From contig NC_059075.1 in the NCBI RefSeq assembly GCF_020497125.1, positions 38,476,003 to 38,540,002 of the forward strand: a stretch of 64,000 nt of DNA. Direction: 5' to 3'. This stretch comes from Mauremys mutica (Eukaryota; Chordata; Testudines; Geoemydidae). Every line of letters starts with the position of its first letter. Position 1 is the first letter of the stretch. The notes beneath the pieces are model-generated. The model saw nothing but the letters and a program-made list of their open reading frames with translations. It was not told where the DNA came from and made no database searches. This document shows positions 33,850-45,766 of this stretch, piece by piece. A program made the position numbers and the translations under genes.

Positions 33850-34907
33850 ATCACGTCTGATAGCCCATCCAGACCCAAAGTCGCTGCATCTGATTAATTT
33901 GCCCAGATGTTAGCTGGGTAAGTAACACAGACAGGACTGTTCCAGAGAAGAGCAGGAGATCCTGATACAGAGCAGGAAGACATCCACCAAAAGGACTTGT
34001 GCATCAAAATGGAAGAGATTCTTGATTTGGACCTCTCCATAGGGCATGGACCTTATGCAGGCTATAGTACCAAAGATCTTCAATTGCTTGCTGCATCTGA
34101 AACACTCTGTCTTATGGTCCACCTTCCAGCTTGCCATATGCCAGTACAGTCGTGCTTGGTCTTCTTACCTGAGGCATTGAAATTCCTAAAGGTCCTGCTA
34201 AATACTTATCCACTAATAAGAGAACCTTCTCTTGCCTGGAATCTCAACATTGTCCTCTTGAGATTCATGTGCATTCCCTGTGATCCTCTGTCAGAATACA
34301 TCTTACTTCAGCTCACTCTGAAGACGGGTCACCCTTGTTGCTGTCACTTCAGCTAGGAAAGTGAGTGAGCTGACCCTCTCTACATGATATTTCATAGGGA
34401 CAAAGTGATGGTGTATCCGCACCCTAAAGTCATCCCCAAGATGGTCTCACAGTTCCATCTCAATCAATCAATCCATTTGCCTGTCTTCTTCCCAATGCCC
34501 AATCAACATTGAGAGAAAAGTTACAAATGCTGGACATTTCCAGAGCCTTACTTTACTACATGGGCAGAAACAAACTAATCAGATTGTCTCCCCATTTATT
34601 ACGGGCTATAGCCAGCCATTCAAAAGACCAGGCCACCTTATCACAGCTAATATCTAAGTGGATAATGCAACATATCTTGCTGTGTTACCAGCTGGCTGCT
34701 GTACCTCTCTCACTGAACATCAAGGCTCATACCACCAGAGCTCAAGCAACATCCTCTGTCTATATCAGAAATGTGTCAAATTCTGAAATCTGCAAGGTGG
34801 CAACACATAGTAACCCATTGACCTTTGTCAAACATTATTCATTGGAGTTAGCCACCAGGGCAGATGCCAAGTTTGGGAGAGCAGTACAGCAATCACTGTT
34901 CAGCTGA
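33850..34907 (+). pseudogene. DIRS tyrosine recombinase with C-terminal catalytic half open
   Basis: The N-terminal part is broken. Around 34349-34372 the box I segment reads SARKVSEL, so the usual catalytic Arg (ARRVSE or GLRxSE type) is Lys here. The C-terminal 132-codon frame (34509-34907) keeps the H-x-x-R motif (KAHTTRAQ, His at 34728-34730, Arg at 34737-34739) and a candidate nucleophilic tyrosine (FVKHYSLE, Tyr at 34836-34838). The enzyme would make the circular-to-chromosomal integration step of DIRS elements. Not functional as a whole because of the broken N-terminus. Confidence 0.7.
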
Positions 34908-34984
34908 TGCAGCTGATAATGCTTCATCCCACCATCCAGCAAGGGTGCTACTTGCCAGTCACATACAGCGGGATCCATGTTGGC

Positions 34985-35313
34985 ATACACTCAAAGGAGA
35001 AAGAACGGTTACTTACCCTATAGTAACTGTGGTTATTTGACCATCCCTCCATTTCCTGCTTTCAGAGACCTCAGTGAACATGGGCTTTGAATTGCAAGAG
35101 AACTGATGGAGGATTGTGGCTTCTCCAACCTTGATGCCCTTGAATTGGAGCACGAGAAGCCACGGGATGCTTGCAAAGCCCCAGTGAATACTGCTATTCA
35201 GTAGACTCTGATCTCATGCTCGTGAGACTCATGTGCACGTACAGTGCGATTCGCACTGACAACAACATCTCAAAGAACCACAGTTACTGCAAGGTAAGTA
35301 ATCATTCTTTTCT
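34985..35313 (+). repeat. DIRS right terminus with inverted internal repeat
   Basis: 35001-35040 (AACGGTTACTTACC..TAGTAACTGTGG) is an imperfect inverted copy of 35270-35310 (CCACAGTTACTGC..GGTAAGTAATC). They lie 230 bp apart, the standard internal complementary arrangement. Confidence 0.8.
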
Positions 35314-35314
35314 C

Positions 35315-37138
35315 TGTTTTGGATAAGTTTCAAATATGGCTTTAGTTGAATTATATAGTTGCTGATCCTCTGTTTGGCTGACACCAAGACCCTGATGAGG
35401 GTCAGCAAAAGATACTTTGTTTTCCTGAGGGAGAGCTGTTGCTAGTATGCTTTCTATGAGCTGGGCAGATGAACATCCTGGACTTTCTTCCAGATTTTTT
35501 TAAACTTAGCAAAAATAATAATTTTATACCCTCGGGACTGTTGTTATTAGACCTAGAAACTGAATTTTTGAGCATATGCCACACTGTGTTTTTATTTATT
35601 ATTTGCAGTTTCACAAAGAGAAACAATCCTCTGAAAAAGATGAGACAGGCCTGCTTCCCTTTAGAATATTGCCTTGTTTAATCTGTTTATCTGTACAGTT
35701 AGGAAACTGTTGTACATTCTATTTTTTGACGTTTTCGTCTTCACATGCTAGTAAGGTTTGGTACTACTGAGAGTTTAAACTCTCTGGGGCAGGAACTGTC
35801 TTTTGTTGTGGGTGTACAGTGCAATGCAAATAGCAATAAGTTTCTGAGCTGCCATCTGAGTGTCTGTTCCATTCCTCCTTTGTCATTACAGACCCTTTTA
35901 TCTCTTTAGGTGATTGAGGTTTGACTCCAGCTATGCTGTTGAAGAATTGCACCTTTTGCTATATTTCAGTCTGATACAGGTTGATTCTCTTTGGGAATAA
36001 AGGAGGCTTGTAAGGCCATATTAAATCTCTGTTTGACCAAGGAGGTGTACATTTCCTCCCTAATGCTGACCATACAACAATTTTTCATTCACTTGTTATT
36101 TTGCTTCTATAACATTTTTGGGTAACCTTTCATCTGATTCAGATTGCAGCCTTCTGGGGCAGACTGCACTAAACATGTAATAGCCCTGCTTAGAGCTATC
36201 CACTTGTTTCCCTCTTTGTATCCTGGTAAAATTAGAGGTGTCATTGTCACTCTAAAAGCTTGGTCTGGGACCTAGCTAGGATGCTCTTGCTGTCTGGTGA
36301 GCTGAACTCTCCAGGATGAGCAGAAAAGCTTCCTTAGTTGAAGGCCATTAGCCCAGTTTGCACAGACTTCGGAGCATGCTGTCATTTGACTTTGTAATTG
36401 ATTCATTTTGTGTGGCTTGTGGGTTTTTGCTTAGTTTTTGTTTATACTTTAGCTTGCAGCAGCAGCAATAAGGTTTATGGTTCTTTGTAGATTAGGAACT
36501 AGATTAAAAGAAACCTGATGCAGAGTAGTGTAATTTATACCTCCATGTGCCAGTGAGGCTTCTTATGCCAAAGGAAGTATTCACTCAAATAAATAAATAA
36601 ATAAATAAATAAAAAGCAATGTTGCTTCTGCATGACCTTCAGCAAGGAGTGGAGGCACAGCCTTTGAAGAACTCCAAAGTAACCTGGTCAGTAGGAACGC
36701 TGAGGAGATGCTCAGTATTAGTGCATGCACCATCTAATCTAGCCACACGCCTTCCCTGGATCTTATCACCCACTTGTTTTCAATTGTGCTCAACTTGCTA
36801 TAGGTTGGATTTGAACCACTGGTGTAGAGATGAAATGCTGCCTATGTATCCTGCTATTGATTCATTGCCCAAAACTTTCTACAATCTTTAGTAGATATAT
36901 TTCTACTGCAAAAAAATATAAAATTGGAGTATACATATTCTTTGCACAATTCTTAACTGTAAATGTTTCTATTTACGAAAACTGACTGTGGTTCATTCCT
37001 CTTTGTGTGGGGTGGGGTGTACATACGCACATACTTCTGTTGCAGATTTACAAATTAATATTTTTGTTAAATCCACTTCACTATTATAATTACAATAGAA
37101 GGAAATTGTAGATTCTTTCTGCATAATATCACTAAGAT
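35315..37138. other. Intron; L2-like trace and A/T microsatellite
   Basis: 35770-35835 (CTCTGGGGCAGGAACTGTCT) is an L2/CR1-type 3' trace. (AAAT)n runs from 36588 to 36613. Nothing else recognised. Confidence 0.5.
36588..36613. repeat. (AAAT)n microsatellite
   Basis: Six or so AAAT units in tandem. Confidence 0.9.
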
Positions 37139-37139
37139 A

Positions 37140-37745
37140 TGGCCTATTCTATCCAGCCACACATCAAGTGCTTAAGGGGCGGGTGATCCCCACATCTGCC
37201 CATCTCCCTTTCCAGTCATGTCAAACAAGCTAGTTGTTTCCCTTTCAGGACCCATCCCGACCTTGCCTATCATCTCTCATTCAGTTTCAAAAGATTGACT
37301 CACACCTCGTTTGGTTTATGATGCCAGTCTCCATTGTCTGCTTGTTAAATATTTAAACAAGCTCCTTCATGCTTTCTCCATGCAGCCCCTCATGCTTGAC
37401 AGGAGCTCCCTGTAAACATCCATACAGCTACTTCATTATGCTCCTTCAAACCCCCCCTTAAAACTCTCCTTTGCCAGGATGCCTACAAAAAACTGTACAA
37501 TGGTTCGGCTGTTGGGGTCCTGAGACCACAACCTGTCATTCTGACCAATAGTGTCTCATTGTTTCCTTGTACTCCCCCATTTGTCAGTATACATCTGTTG
37601 TCTCTTGTCTTAAAATTAGATTTTAAGGTCTTTGGGGCAGGGTCTGCCTTCTTGTTCTGTTTGTACAGAATCTAACACAATGGGTTCCAGGTCCATGGCT
37701 CCTAAATGCTATGATGATGATGATAATAATAATTAATAATAAGAT
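37140..37745 (+). repeat. L2-like LINE 3' region
   Basis: Closely related to 1010-1855 without the CR1 insertion: TTAAAACTCTCCTTTGCCAG, then TTGTTTCCTTGTACTCCCCC, the GGGGCAGGGTCTG block and a tail of GATGATGATGATAATAATAA. Uninterrupted, so it serves as a reference for the split copy. Confidence 0.65.
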
Positions 37746-38050
37746 GAAAATTAGAAATTACATCCATTGTGAATAAGAATCATTGCAATCAAGAAATTGA
37801 TTAAAATTCTTTATAGATGCTCATGATAAGAGTGCAATTTGTTAACAATTGCATTATTGTTGTCATTTTTAGCTGTTAATAACAATTATTTTTACACTGA
37901 GTAGTTTAATGACACATACACAGTTATTTATATAAATCCTGGAGGTTACAACATGTGCAGGGAATTTTAGTGTTTCAGTCTTCAGAATAGGGTTGAAAGC
38001 ATTTATCAAACTTTTATAATGCTTCTTTTTTCTTGTGTTCTATTCTTCAG

Positions 38051-38128
38051 AGTACCCGAGTAGCCTTGGACCATCTAGAGTCCGTTCCTGAGAAACTGAG
38101 CCTTTTGGAAGATTTCAAAGATTTTGGA
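38051..38128 (+). CDS. CEP128: CEP128 coding exon, most conserved in the window
   Basis: The 78-nt exon (26 codons, phase 0 at both ends) encodes STRVALDHLESVPEKL followed by SLLEDFKDFG. It is nearly identical to the C-terminal CEP128 segment of mammals; in human the corresponding stretch ends FKDF before DSCSSS. The acceptor is a long pyrimidine tract ending TTCTTCAG and the donor is GTGAGA. This block is the strongest evidence for the gene's identity, being far better conserved than the two exons that follow. It probably marks the functional end of the coiled-coil region. Upstream intron 33.4 kb, downstream intron 8.6 kb. Confidence 0.93.
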
Positions 38129-40540
38129 GTGAGAACATTTTCACTTGTCTCTCAGTATTTCTGAATTGTTGAGAATAATTGACAACTTCCTGATGTGCAA
38201 AGAAAAATCTATTACATAAAGGACATACAATGAAATCTAAACTACAGTATTCCAATTTTAACTCATATAGTAATAGTAGAGTTTATTTCCTACTCTTGGG
38301 GAATTAGTTGAAAATCATGGAATTAGTTTAACTTTATACTGGTAAGGAAATACTGGAATAAGAATAGATTTAAAAATTTTATTAAAGCTAATGCTAAAAA
38401 TAATTATATAATACATAGGTTGGGAAAAGAGTGTCTGTACATCTGGGTATAGTGCTTAGATTATCCACAAATATAAAGTTAGTTTTTAAAAGTCATATGA
38501 CTACATTATAAAACTTTCAGTTTAGGCAAGCCAAGATAATTGAGTAAACTATTTCAAGTACTATTGCTATAGACTTTACTGACTTGTTCAAAATATGTTG
38601 ATGTGGTGCCTTTTTTTATTAGTGATTATAACTTCTGCATCAATAATTAGAAAGAGGCAGGTTATTGTTTGATTTTTATATAGACAATACATCCTGCAGT
38701 TCTCCTAGCAGTGCTATCCACGATGAGGACTGCTGAGTGCCTCTGGTTTCACAGCCCAGGTCATTTATTGATAAGCCTGTGAAAACTACATAATGAACAT
38801 GAAAGCTGTTTGAGTGTCAAGTTCATTCATTATGTTAGGTAGATACATCCTCATATATTGAGGGGGAAAATCAAGCACAAAGTTCAGTATGCCAAATTGA
38901 TAAACATTGTCAGATCACCTTGAACATCAAATGCTATCATTACTTTCTATGAATGTATACTCTAATGTTTAGGAGTGCAACTCTTACATGTAAAGTGCTT
39001 TCTTTGGAAGTCTACAATATGTGCTGCAGATCTCCCACATTCTGTTTGATAGTACCAAGGTTCAAGAATGACTTAGGTCACAAGGCCCCAGTTCAGCAAA
39101 GGACTTAAGCATGTGCGTAAGTTCCATAGAAGCTGATGAGCTTTGCAGAATCAGGTCCCAGTAGAATGAATGTAATGATCTGAGTCTCATCCTGAGACTG
39201 TCTGCAGCTTTGTGCTATTGGTTTTTCCTGCTTAGTGGTGTATTAACAGAGAGATTGTTGTGCACGATGAAAGGAGATGCGTTAGTAATACAGAACAATG
39301 CAATTTAATGGCCAAATCCTGTTTGCTGTACTCAGACAAGTAGTCCCACTGATTTTAACAAGACTACTCTTGTGAGAGAGGTAAGCAGAATTTCACTTTA
39401 CTTTATGTACTTCACTTCACTTTTTATCTCAGACAAAACATTTCCTAAAGCACTTTACAGAGTTAAATTGTAGCACAAAAGGGAGAGAGAAGAGAGTTTA
39501 GAAATTATATTTGAAGGTTGAAGAGCAATTGATAATTGATTAGCTGTAGCGATACGGAAAGGCTGAGTGGGGTTGTAATGCATACATGCTAACCTGCCAT
39601 ACAACTTGGGTTATAAATTCTTTGGCATGCACAGCCCTTGCCATCATCTTTTGCATGTGAAGCACTACACACCTTTATGTCTCTGTAGGAATAATAATGG
39701 GTCAAATCATAAAGTCCTCCTTCAGATTTTACTTAATTACTTGATGATTTCAATAAGAATTTTGCTTGTGTAATGACTTTAGCATTTCAACAAATAACAA
39801 CAACAATAATACAGTTAGCTCTTACTTAACCATCATCAGTAATAATTCACTTTAAACACTGCAATTAAATTCATTCATCCCAGTTTTTAAAATATCTTCC
39901 TAACAGATCCAGAGAAATGAGTGGAAATAGCTGAGGTTTGCAGTAAATCTGCCTGTATAGTTTCTATACTTGGTTTCTCACCTAATACCTACGAAAGTGT
40001 GTTTTTTTCACAGCATAGCTGTCAAATAAAGATATATGGTTGTCTTGACTCATGGGGACATATTGACAGTGTTAGGAGAGAGCCTGTCAAGGCTGGTAAG
40101 CCTACAATTAGATCTTTTGGGGCTTAATGGCTAAATTGCTGTGCTGTAATTCTTTTACATTCACGAGAGCCACACAAAATTAGGAAATTCTATTCTGAAA
40201 ACCTGTTGTTATTTTCTAAAGGAGAGTTGGGAACCCAATAGCTCAAACAAACTTTTAAATCAGAATTGTTTAAAACATCCATCAGTTAAAATGCATATTA
40301 ATTTTCATTTATTTAATATATAGAATCTTTCATACTGAGAGATCCACGGGCACTGCACAAATTGTGTGTATGGGAGACAATGTGTTCTGGTCTTTAGAGC
40401 ACAAGGCTGTGAGTTAGGAGACCTTGGGGCTGATTCAGACTTCATCTTGGTTTTATATCGGTGTATGTCCGTTGTCTTCAGTAGAGCTCTGATTAGAGCT
40501 GGATGAATAACTGATTTTTTTTGGTTCATTGGCAGTTCCC
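38129..40540. other. Intron after CEP128 exon; scattered old repeats
   Basis: Segments around 39087-39170 (CCCAGTTCAGCAAAGGACTT) and 39310-39380 (AGTCCCACTGATTTTAACA) match motifs common in amniote ancient repeats. No exon recognised. Confidence 0.4.
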
Positions 40541-40544
40541 CCTC

Positions 40545-41025
40545 CTGATGTGGAAAAGGGATTTGAACTTGGGTTTCATGCATTGCAGGAGAGCACCCTA
40601 GCCACTGAACTATGGAATATTCTGGTCTTTCTCAGTCTCTCCTGTTGAAGTTCTTCCACTTTTGATGAATAATTAACTAGTCATTGGAGTAGGGACTTGA
40701 ACTAGGGTCTTCCGTATCTTAGAGGAGTGTCCTAACCACCAAGCTATAGAGTAATACTCACATTTTTTTATTGGCCTAATGACTATTCATTGTCATTCAT
40801 AGTAGCAATTCATAGTATTTAATAATTGGTTTATAAAAAGTGGAACACCTTCGGAGGGAGGGAGGGAGAGACCCACACCAGAATATCCCATAGCCTAATG
40901 GTTAGGACTGTCTCTTGCAACATGGGGCTACACTAGTTAAAAGCCCTTCTCCACATTAGGTGGAGGGGGAATTGAACCTGGGGCCACATCCCACGTGATT
41001 GTACTAACCACTGGGCTAAAAATTG
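40545..41025. repeat. Cluster of four tRNA-like SINE modules
   Basis: Three minus-strand modules (about 40545-40615, 40688-40750, 40960-41025) and one plus-strand module (about 40886-40950), each with box A-like TGGCTAGG/TGGTTAGG and a box B-like GTTCAAATCC or GTTCAATTCC spaced as in a tRNA. The last two face each other across a near-palindrome. None folds into a credible tRNA gene. They look like heads of tRNA-derived SINEs. Confidence 0.55.
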
Positions 41026-41214
41026 TGAAGAAGTGCACCAGTAACACCACAACCACCACCTCCTCTGGTAGTTTTGTGAATGGCACCTTACATCCCAAAA
41101 ATATTTGGCAAATTCAAATCAAATTTGCAAATAGTTTCGGTTCGACCCAAACTGTATTTTTTGGTGAATAAACTATTTGCTCTGAAAATTTTGCTCTAGC
41201 TCTATTTCTGATAT

Positions 41215-41400
41215 ACCCTAGCATGAGTGAGATCAGCATCAGACTCCTGAGCGCTAATCCTGGCAATGTGATTTTGGGCAAGAAACTGCACCTCTCTGTG
41301 CCTCACTTCCCTTTTCTGTTAAGTGGAGCTGACGATACCTATCTCACAGAGGAGTTGGAGTGGTTGGGCAATTAGTATTTGTAAAGCACTGTGAGATACC
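41215..41400 (+). mobile_element. MIR-type SINE relic
   Basis: The CORE-SINE order is visible: TGAGTGAGATCAGCATC, TGGGCAAGAAACTGCACCTC, TCTGTGCCTCACTTCCC, CACAGAGGAGTTGGAGTGG and TTGTAAAGCACTGTGAG. Confidence 0.7.
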
Positions 41401-42057
41401 CAAAGGGAAAGCATTCATTCCAATTGTTGTTTTTGATATTTACTCACATCAGCACTTACATTTACTCACAGTGTTGGGCTGGGGGCGCAAACCCTTCCGC
41501 ACAAAAGGTGGAGAGGAAAATTTTAGGAAGAGTCACGAGGGCAGACTTTTCAGACAAGTGAAATAAGTTGGGTAATATCCACATAGAACAGACAGGACCT
41601 CCATTTTTAAGGTCTTTTCTGAAGAGCTTCTACCCAGTAAACTTGGTGGAACTCATATGGTCCAGGGAAAATTAGGGTGTTTTTTTTTTTTTTAAGTATA
41701 GATGTGCGCTGAAAAGTGACATTATAAAAATGGCTTTGTGGGATTCTATGTATGTTGTTTCTCAGTGACTTCATAACAAATTTACCAAGTTTACAAATCG
41801 GATACTTTTTTTTGTAACTGCCAATTTTGCAAATTAAACTGGGGTCTGAATGTGAAATTGAGTTCCTTCTGACTCGTATAATCATCATCATCAGTACTGA
41901 AGGTTCTGAGACTGGAACTTAGTTAATAAATCTTTTGATGAAATGTGTGCCTGATTAGACCCTAGCTTACTCTTCAGTAGCTGTGTTGACTCTGCAAATC
42001 CACCTATGAGTAAAGGTGGGAAAAAACGTTGCTTTTTTCAGTCAAATATGTGGAGAA

Positions 42058-42365
42058 AAGATGATCTTGTGGTGAAATCACTGAATAAGGATTCAAAAGA
42101 TCTGATTTGACTCCATGCTCTGTCACAGACATCTTGTGTAATTGTGGGCAAGTTGTTTAATCTCTATGTGCTTCAGTTCCCCATTGGTAAAATGAGGACA
42201 GCACTACTTAATTTCTCCTTCCCTTTGTCTGCCTTGTCTGTTTAGATTTTAAGATATTTGGGACTGAGGCTGTCTCTTACTATGGATTTATAGAGCACCT
42301 AGCACAATAAGGCCACCAGCTTTGGTGAGGCTGTATAGTCATGCAAATAATAAATAGGTATAATA
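42058..42365 (+). mobile_element. MIR-type SINE relic with L2-like tail
   Basis: TCCATGCTCTGTCACAGAC, GGGCAAGTTGTTTAATCTCT and CAGTTCCCCATTGGTAAAAT are MIR blocks. The end TAGAGCACCTAGCACAATAA plus AATAATAAATAGG is L2-like. It abuts the hAT element at 42373. Confidence 0.65.
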
Positions 42366-42372
42366 TCATAAT

Positions 42373-42957
42373 TAAGGCTACGATTTAGTAATGGGTATTT
42401 TTAGTAAAAGTAAATGGACAGGTCATGGGTAATAAACAAAAATTCACGTCCTGTGACCTATCCATGACTTATACCTATGACTTAAATCTTAGCGGGGTGG
42501 GGGGAGTGGCACTGCTCGGGGGGAAACCCTGTGGGGGGGCCCGGGGCCACCAAGCAGTGGCTGCTGTAGCTGCCTCCTGGGCCGCCCACCCAGCGCTGCT
42601 CCAGCCACCCCGGGACCACTGCCGGGGGCTGCCAAGCAGCAGCTGCACCAGCTGCCCAGGACCGCTGTTCAGGCAATCCCCAAGGTCAGCCGCACTGGCC
42701 GCTGCTCGGGGCTGCCCAAACAGTGCCGGGTACGTCTGGCCCTGGGGCTGCTGCAGCAGTGGCTGGTGCGACTGGCTGCGGGGCGCCCAAGTGGCTGGCT
42801 GCAGAGCCACTCCAGCAGCAGCTATTGGGCTGTCCCCGAAGCCACCTGAGCAGCTGGCCCTGGGGTCAGCCACACTGGCTGCTGCAGAAGTCACAGAGGT
42901 CACGGAAAGTCACAGAATCCATGACTTCTGTGACCTCCATGACAGACAGGAGCCCTA
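42373..42957. mobile_element. GC-rich hAT element with perfect 8-bp target duplication
   Basis: A 585-bp element beginning TAAGGCTACGATTT and ending AGCCCTA, flanked on both sides by ATCATAAT (42365-42372, 42958-42965). Subterminal CACGTCCTGTGACC/GGTCACGGAAAGTCAC blocks are inverted. The open frames over the GC-rich core occur in overlapping frames on both strands and are not genes. A relative is at 58338-59048. Confidence 0.85.
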
Positions 42958-42965
42958 ATCATAAT

Positions 42966-43862
42966 AGATGGACTTTAATTCAAAGAGAACTTTGGTTGAG
43001 TAAGGTCATGCATTTTTGTGTAGCCATTTTTCTGACCATAAATATCCACCCTTATTTCCCTGAGCCAACGCCTCAAGAAAGAATAGTTACAAATACCAGA
43101 TTTTTAAGAAAAAGCCTCACATATTTACTGAGTGCATTTTCCAAGACAGAGAAGTGCTCTCAAAGGGATATTTCTGCTGTACTACAACTTTATCAGATCC
43201 TACAAGCTAAGCAGTGTCAGTCCTGATTTGTATTTTTATGGGGACCGCCAAAGAACACCAAAGTACTGTAGTAAATGGTGGTGGTGGGTCTGTATATGGT
43301 ATTCTTCCTTCAAGTCAATCTGCTATGGATTGCAGATACATAATTTAGATCTGCAACTCAAGGTTCAGTTCATATCCAGACTTTTAGTTCCAGGCCTATC
43401 TCTAATACTGTATATCTGTATAACACTGTTTGAAAACTTGCCAGTTGGTACAATTTGAAGTACAAATTTCAAATTTGAATTTGGCAGCATTTGGTCTCTT
43501 ATGCTGGAAGTTTTTGATTATTTTATATAGGAAGACAAAATTATATTTATTAAATGTGAGTTCTGTCTTGTTTCCTAATTGGTATGCCATGTAGGTGGTG
43601 GCTGTCATTTAAATGCTTGAAAATTGTGCTTTTGTTGAGTGTTTTCCTACATTAAGCCACAATAACTACCTGACTGCAGTATTATAGAGAGCTAGAATTT
43701 AATCCCTTTGCTGTGAAGGTAGGGTTTGATTTGAGGTTCTGTTAGTATTTCAGTTTGAAATGATACATTTGAAAATGATTCTTCCATACTATGGGGAAGA
43801 ATAACTCTTCTAGATCCTGCTAAGTACAGCAGAGTCCTAGAATATTACAGCACACTTCCAGC
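42966..43862. other. Intron, nothing recognised
   Basis: AT-rich, no feature that I can support. Confidence 0.45.
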
Positions 43863-44440
43863 TAGGGTGGGTGCAAGGATGTTTCACGCCCTAGGCAAAA
43901 CTTCCACCTTGCACCCCCCGACCCCTGAGCCCTGTGGCAGCCGTCCACCCTAAGGCGCCCCCCCGCCCCTCCCACAGCAGCTCCCCACCCCCGCCTTGAG
44001 GCACCCCCCCTCCCCCGCGACAGCTCCCCCCGGCCCGGGGAGCCGTGCGGCAGCTCCCCGCCCCAGCTCACCTCTGCTCCGCCTCCTCCCCGAGCACGCC
44101 GTCGCCACTCCACTTCTCCCACCTCCCAGGCTTGCGGCGCCAATCAGCTGTTTGGCGCCGCAAGCCTGGGAGGGAGAGAAGCAGAGCGGGGCAGCGTGCT
44201 CAGGGAAGGAGGTGGAGCAGAGGTGAGCCGGGGCGGGGAGTGGTTCCTCTGCATGCCTTACTTGCTACAGGTGGCCCTCCCCGTGCCCCCCGTCCCAGGT
44301 CCCTCCGCCTAAATGCCGACGACTGGGGCGGCCGAAGATCCGGCCGCCGCGGTCGCCGCCGAAGGACCCGAAATGCCACCCCCCAAATGCTAGCGCCCTA
44401 GGTGACCACCTAGGTCACCTAATGGCTTGCACTGGCCCTG
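43863..44440. mobile_element. CpG-rich hAT element
   Basis: A 578-bp element with ends TAGGGTGGGTGCAAGG and the inverted form of CAGGGCCAGTGCAAG. It is flanked by CTTCCAGC (43855-43862) and CTTCCAAC (44441-44448), 7 of 8 identical. The core is very GC- and CpG-rich (GGCCGCCGCGG), which gives spurious frames on both strands and mimics a CpG island, but the boundaries show it is a transposon. Confidence 0.75.
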
Positions 44441-44532
44441 CTTCCAACAAATTTCACTTTGCTGTAGGATGAACAAGTTAAGCGCTTCTGTGGCGTTGTA
44501 CAGTCTACATGGTTTTATAAAAATATGGTAAA

Positions 44533-45170
44533 AAGCTACTACCTGAGCTGGAACAAGAGCTGTACCAGGGGAAAGAATTGTGCGCAGGCCTGGAAGGTGT
44601 CCAGTGTGAGAAAAAACTTACTGAAGCATCTGTGAGGGTGAGATTATCTGTATTCAGTTTGATTAGACATAGATTTGCGTGTTTTATTTATTTTGCTTGG
44701 TGACTTACTTTGTTCTGTCTGTTACTACTTGGAACCACTTAAATCCTACATTCTGTATTTAATAAAATCACTTTTTACTTATTAATTAATTCAGAGTATG
44801 TATTAATACCTGGGGGAGCAAACAACTGTGCATATCTCTCTATCAGTGTTATAGAGGGCAAACAATTTATGAGTTTACCCTGTATAAGCTTTATACAGGG
44901 TAAAACAGATTTATTTGGGTTTAGGCCCCATGGGGAGTTTGGCATCTGAGTGCTAAAGACAAGCACACTTTTGTGAGCTGTTTTCAGGTAAACCTGCAGC
45001 TTTGGGGCAAGTAATTCAGACCCTGGGTCTTTGTTGGAGCAGACGGAAGTGTCTGGCTCAGCAAGACAGGGTGCTGGAGTCCTGAGCTGGCAGGGAAGAC
45101 AGGAGCAGAGGTAGTCTTGGCACATCAGTTGGCAGCTCTCAGGGGGGTTTCTGTGATCCAACCCATCACA
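44533..45170 (+). mobile_element. Truncated ERV LTR, + orientation
   Basis: Same family as the solo LTR at 20375-21534, here in the opposite orientation: AATAAA at 44761-44766, the stem GTATAAGCTTTATACAGGGT region, ending CCCATCACA. The U3 part is missing from the left. Confidence 0.8.
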
Positions 45171-45766
45171 GCTTCAACACTGTTTTTCTCCTTCCAAGAC
45201 TAATGTTAGTTGTCCTCCATATGTCAGTGGTAGAGTGGGGTTGGGCAAAAGGAGGCACTTTTCTGTGTAATTATGGTTCACAGCCTCTGTTGCACCCCAC
45301 TACACTGACTCTTTTAGGTGGTGCATTGGCTACTTTATCACGTGTCTGTGTTGCATTTTTTTTTCATTTCCAAGGCATTGTAAGATAGTACCTTCAGAAC
45401 ATCTTTCTTGTTCATTTTTGTTTTAAGGTAAAGTTACAATAAAACAGCAACATACATTGTACTTTACTTATTCGGGATCAGGGTAATATTCAAGGAATCT
45501 GACTAAAGATTATGACTTGCTGGCTGGGGAGCCCTCCTCCTCTGAATGCTCCAGAAAGGGTGACCACATTTCTAAATAACCTTCTCTTGTGTACATACTT
45601 GCTGTGGAAGTTTTTCCATTATAAGGACACTCCAAATTTTACTATACCACAATTCCCTAGAGGGAGAAGTCACATTTTTCCAATAATGTGCAATACAAAG
45701 TCTAACAATAAAAAATAAATTTATTTGTTGTTCCATTTAAAATGTAGATCTTTACTGGAGCATTAA
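45171..45766. other. Intron, nothing recognised
   Basis: No feature that I can support. Confidence 0.4.

Larger units (their letters stand above)
30720..35313 (+). mobile_element. Second DIRS-type retrotransposon, older and more decayed
   Basis: Carries DIRS gag traces (30750-31150), RT (about 32590-32975), RNase H (about 33000-33570), a tyrosine recombinase (about 33850-34907) and the right terminus (34985-35313). The left terminus is not seen: the ERV LTR abuts at 30593. A roughly 1-kb LTR-like insert (31454-32513) separates gag from RT. Compared with the first copy it keeps ORF3 but has more stops. Confidence 0.8.

Noticed and set aside
42425..43226. Long overlapping open frames on both strands in a GC-rich region
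   Set aside because: They lie over a hAT element with perfect target duplication, are open in several frames on both strands and show no domain. They are a composition effect.
43863..44440. CpG island suggesting a promoter
   Set aside because: The sequence has transposon ends and a near-perfect 8-bp duplication, and it lies inside the CEP128 intron.
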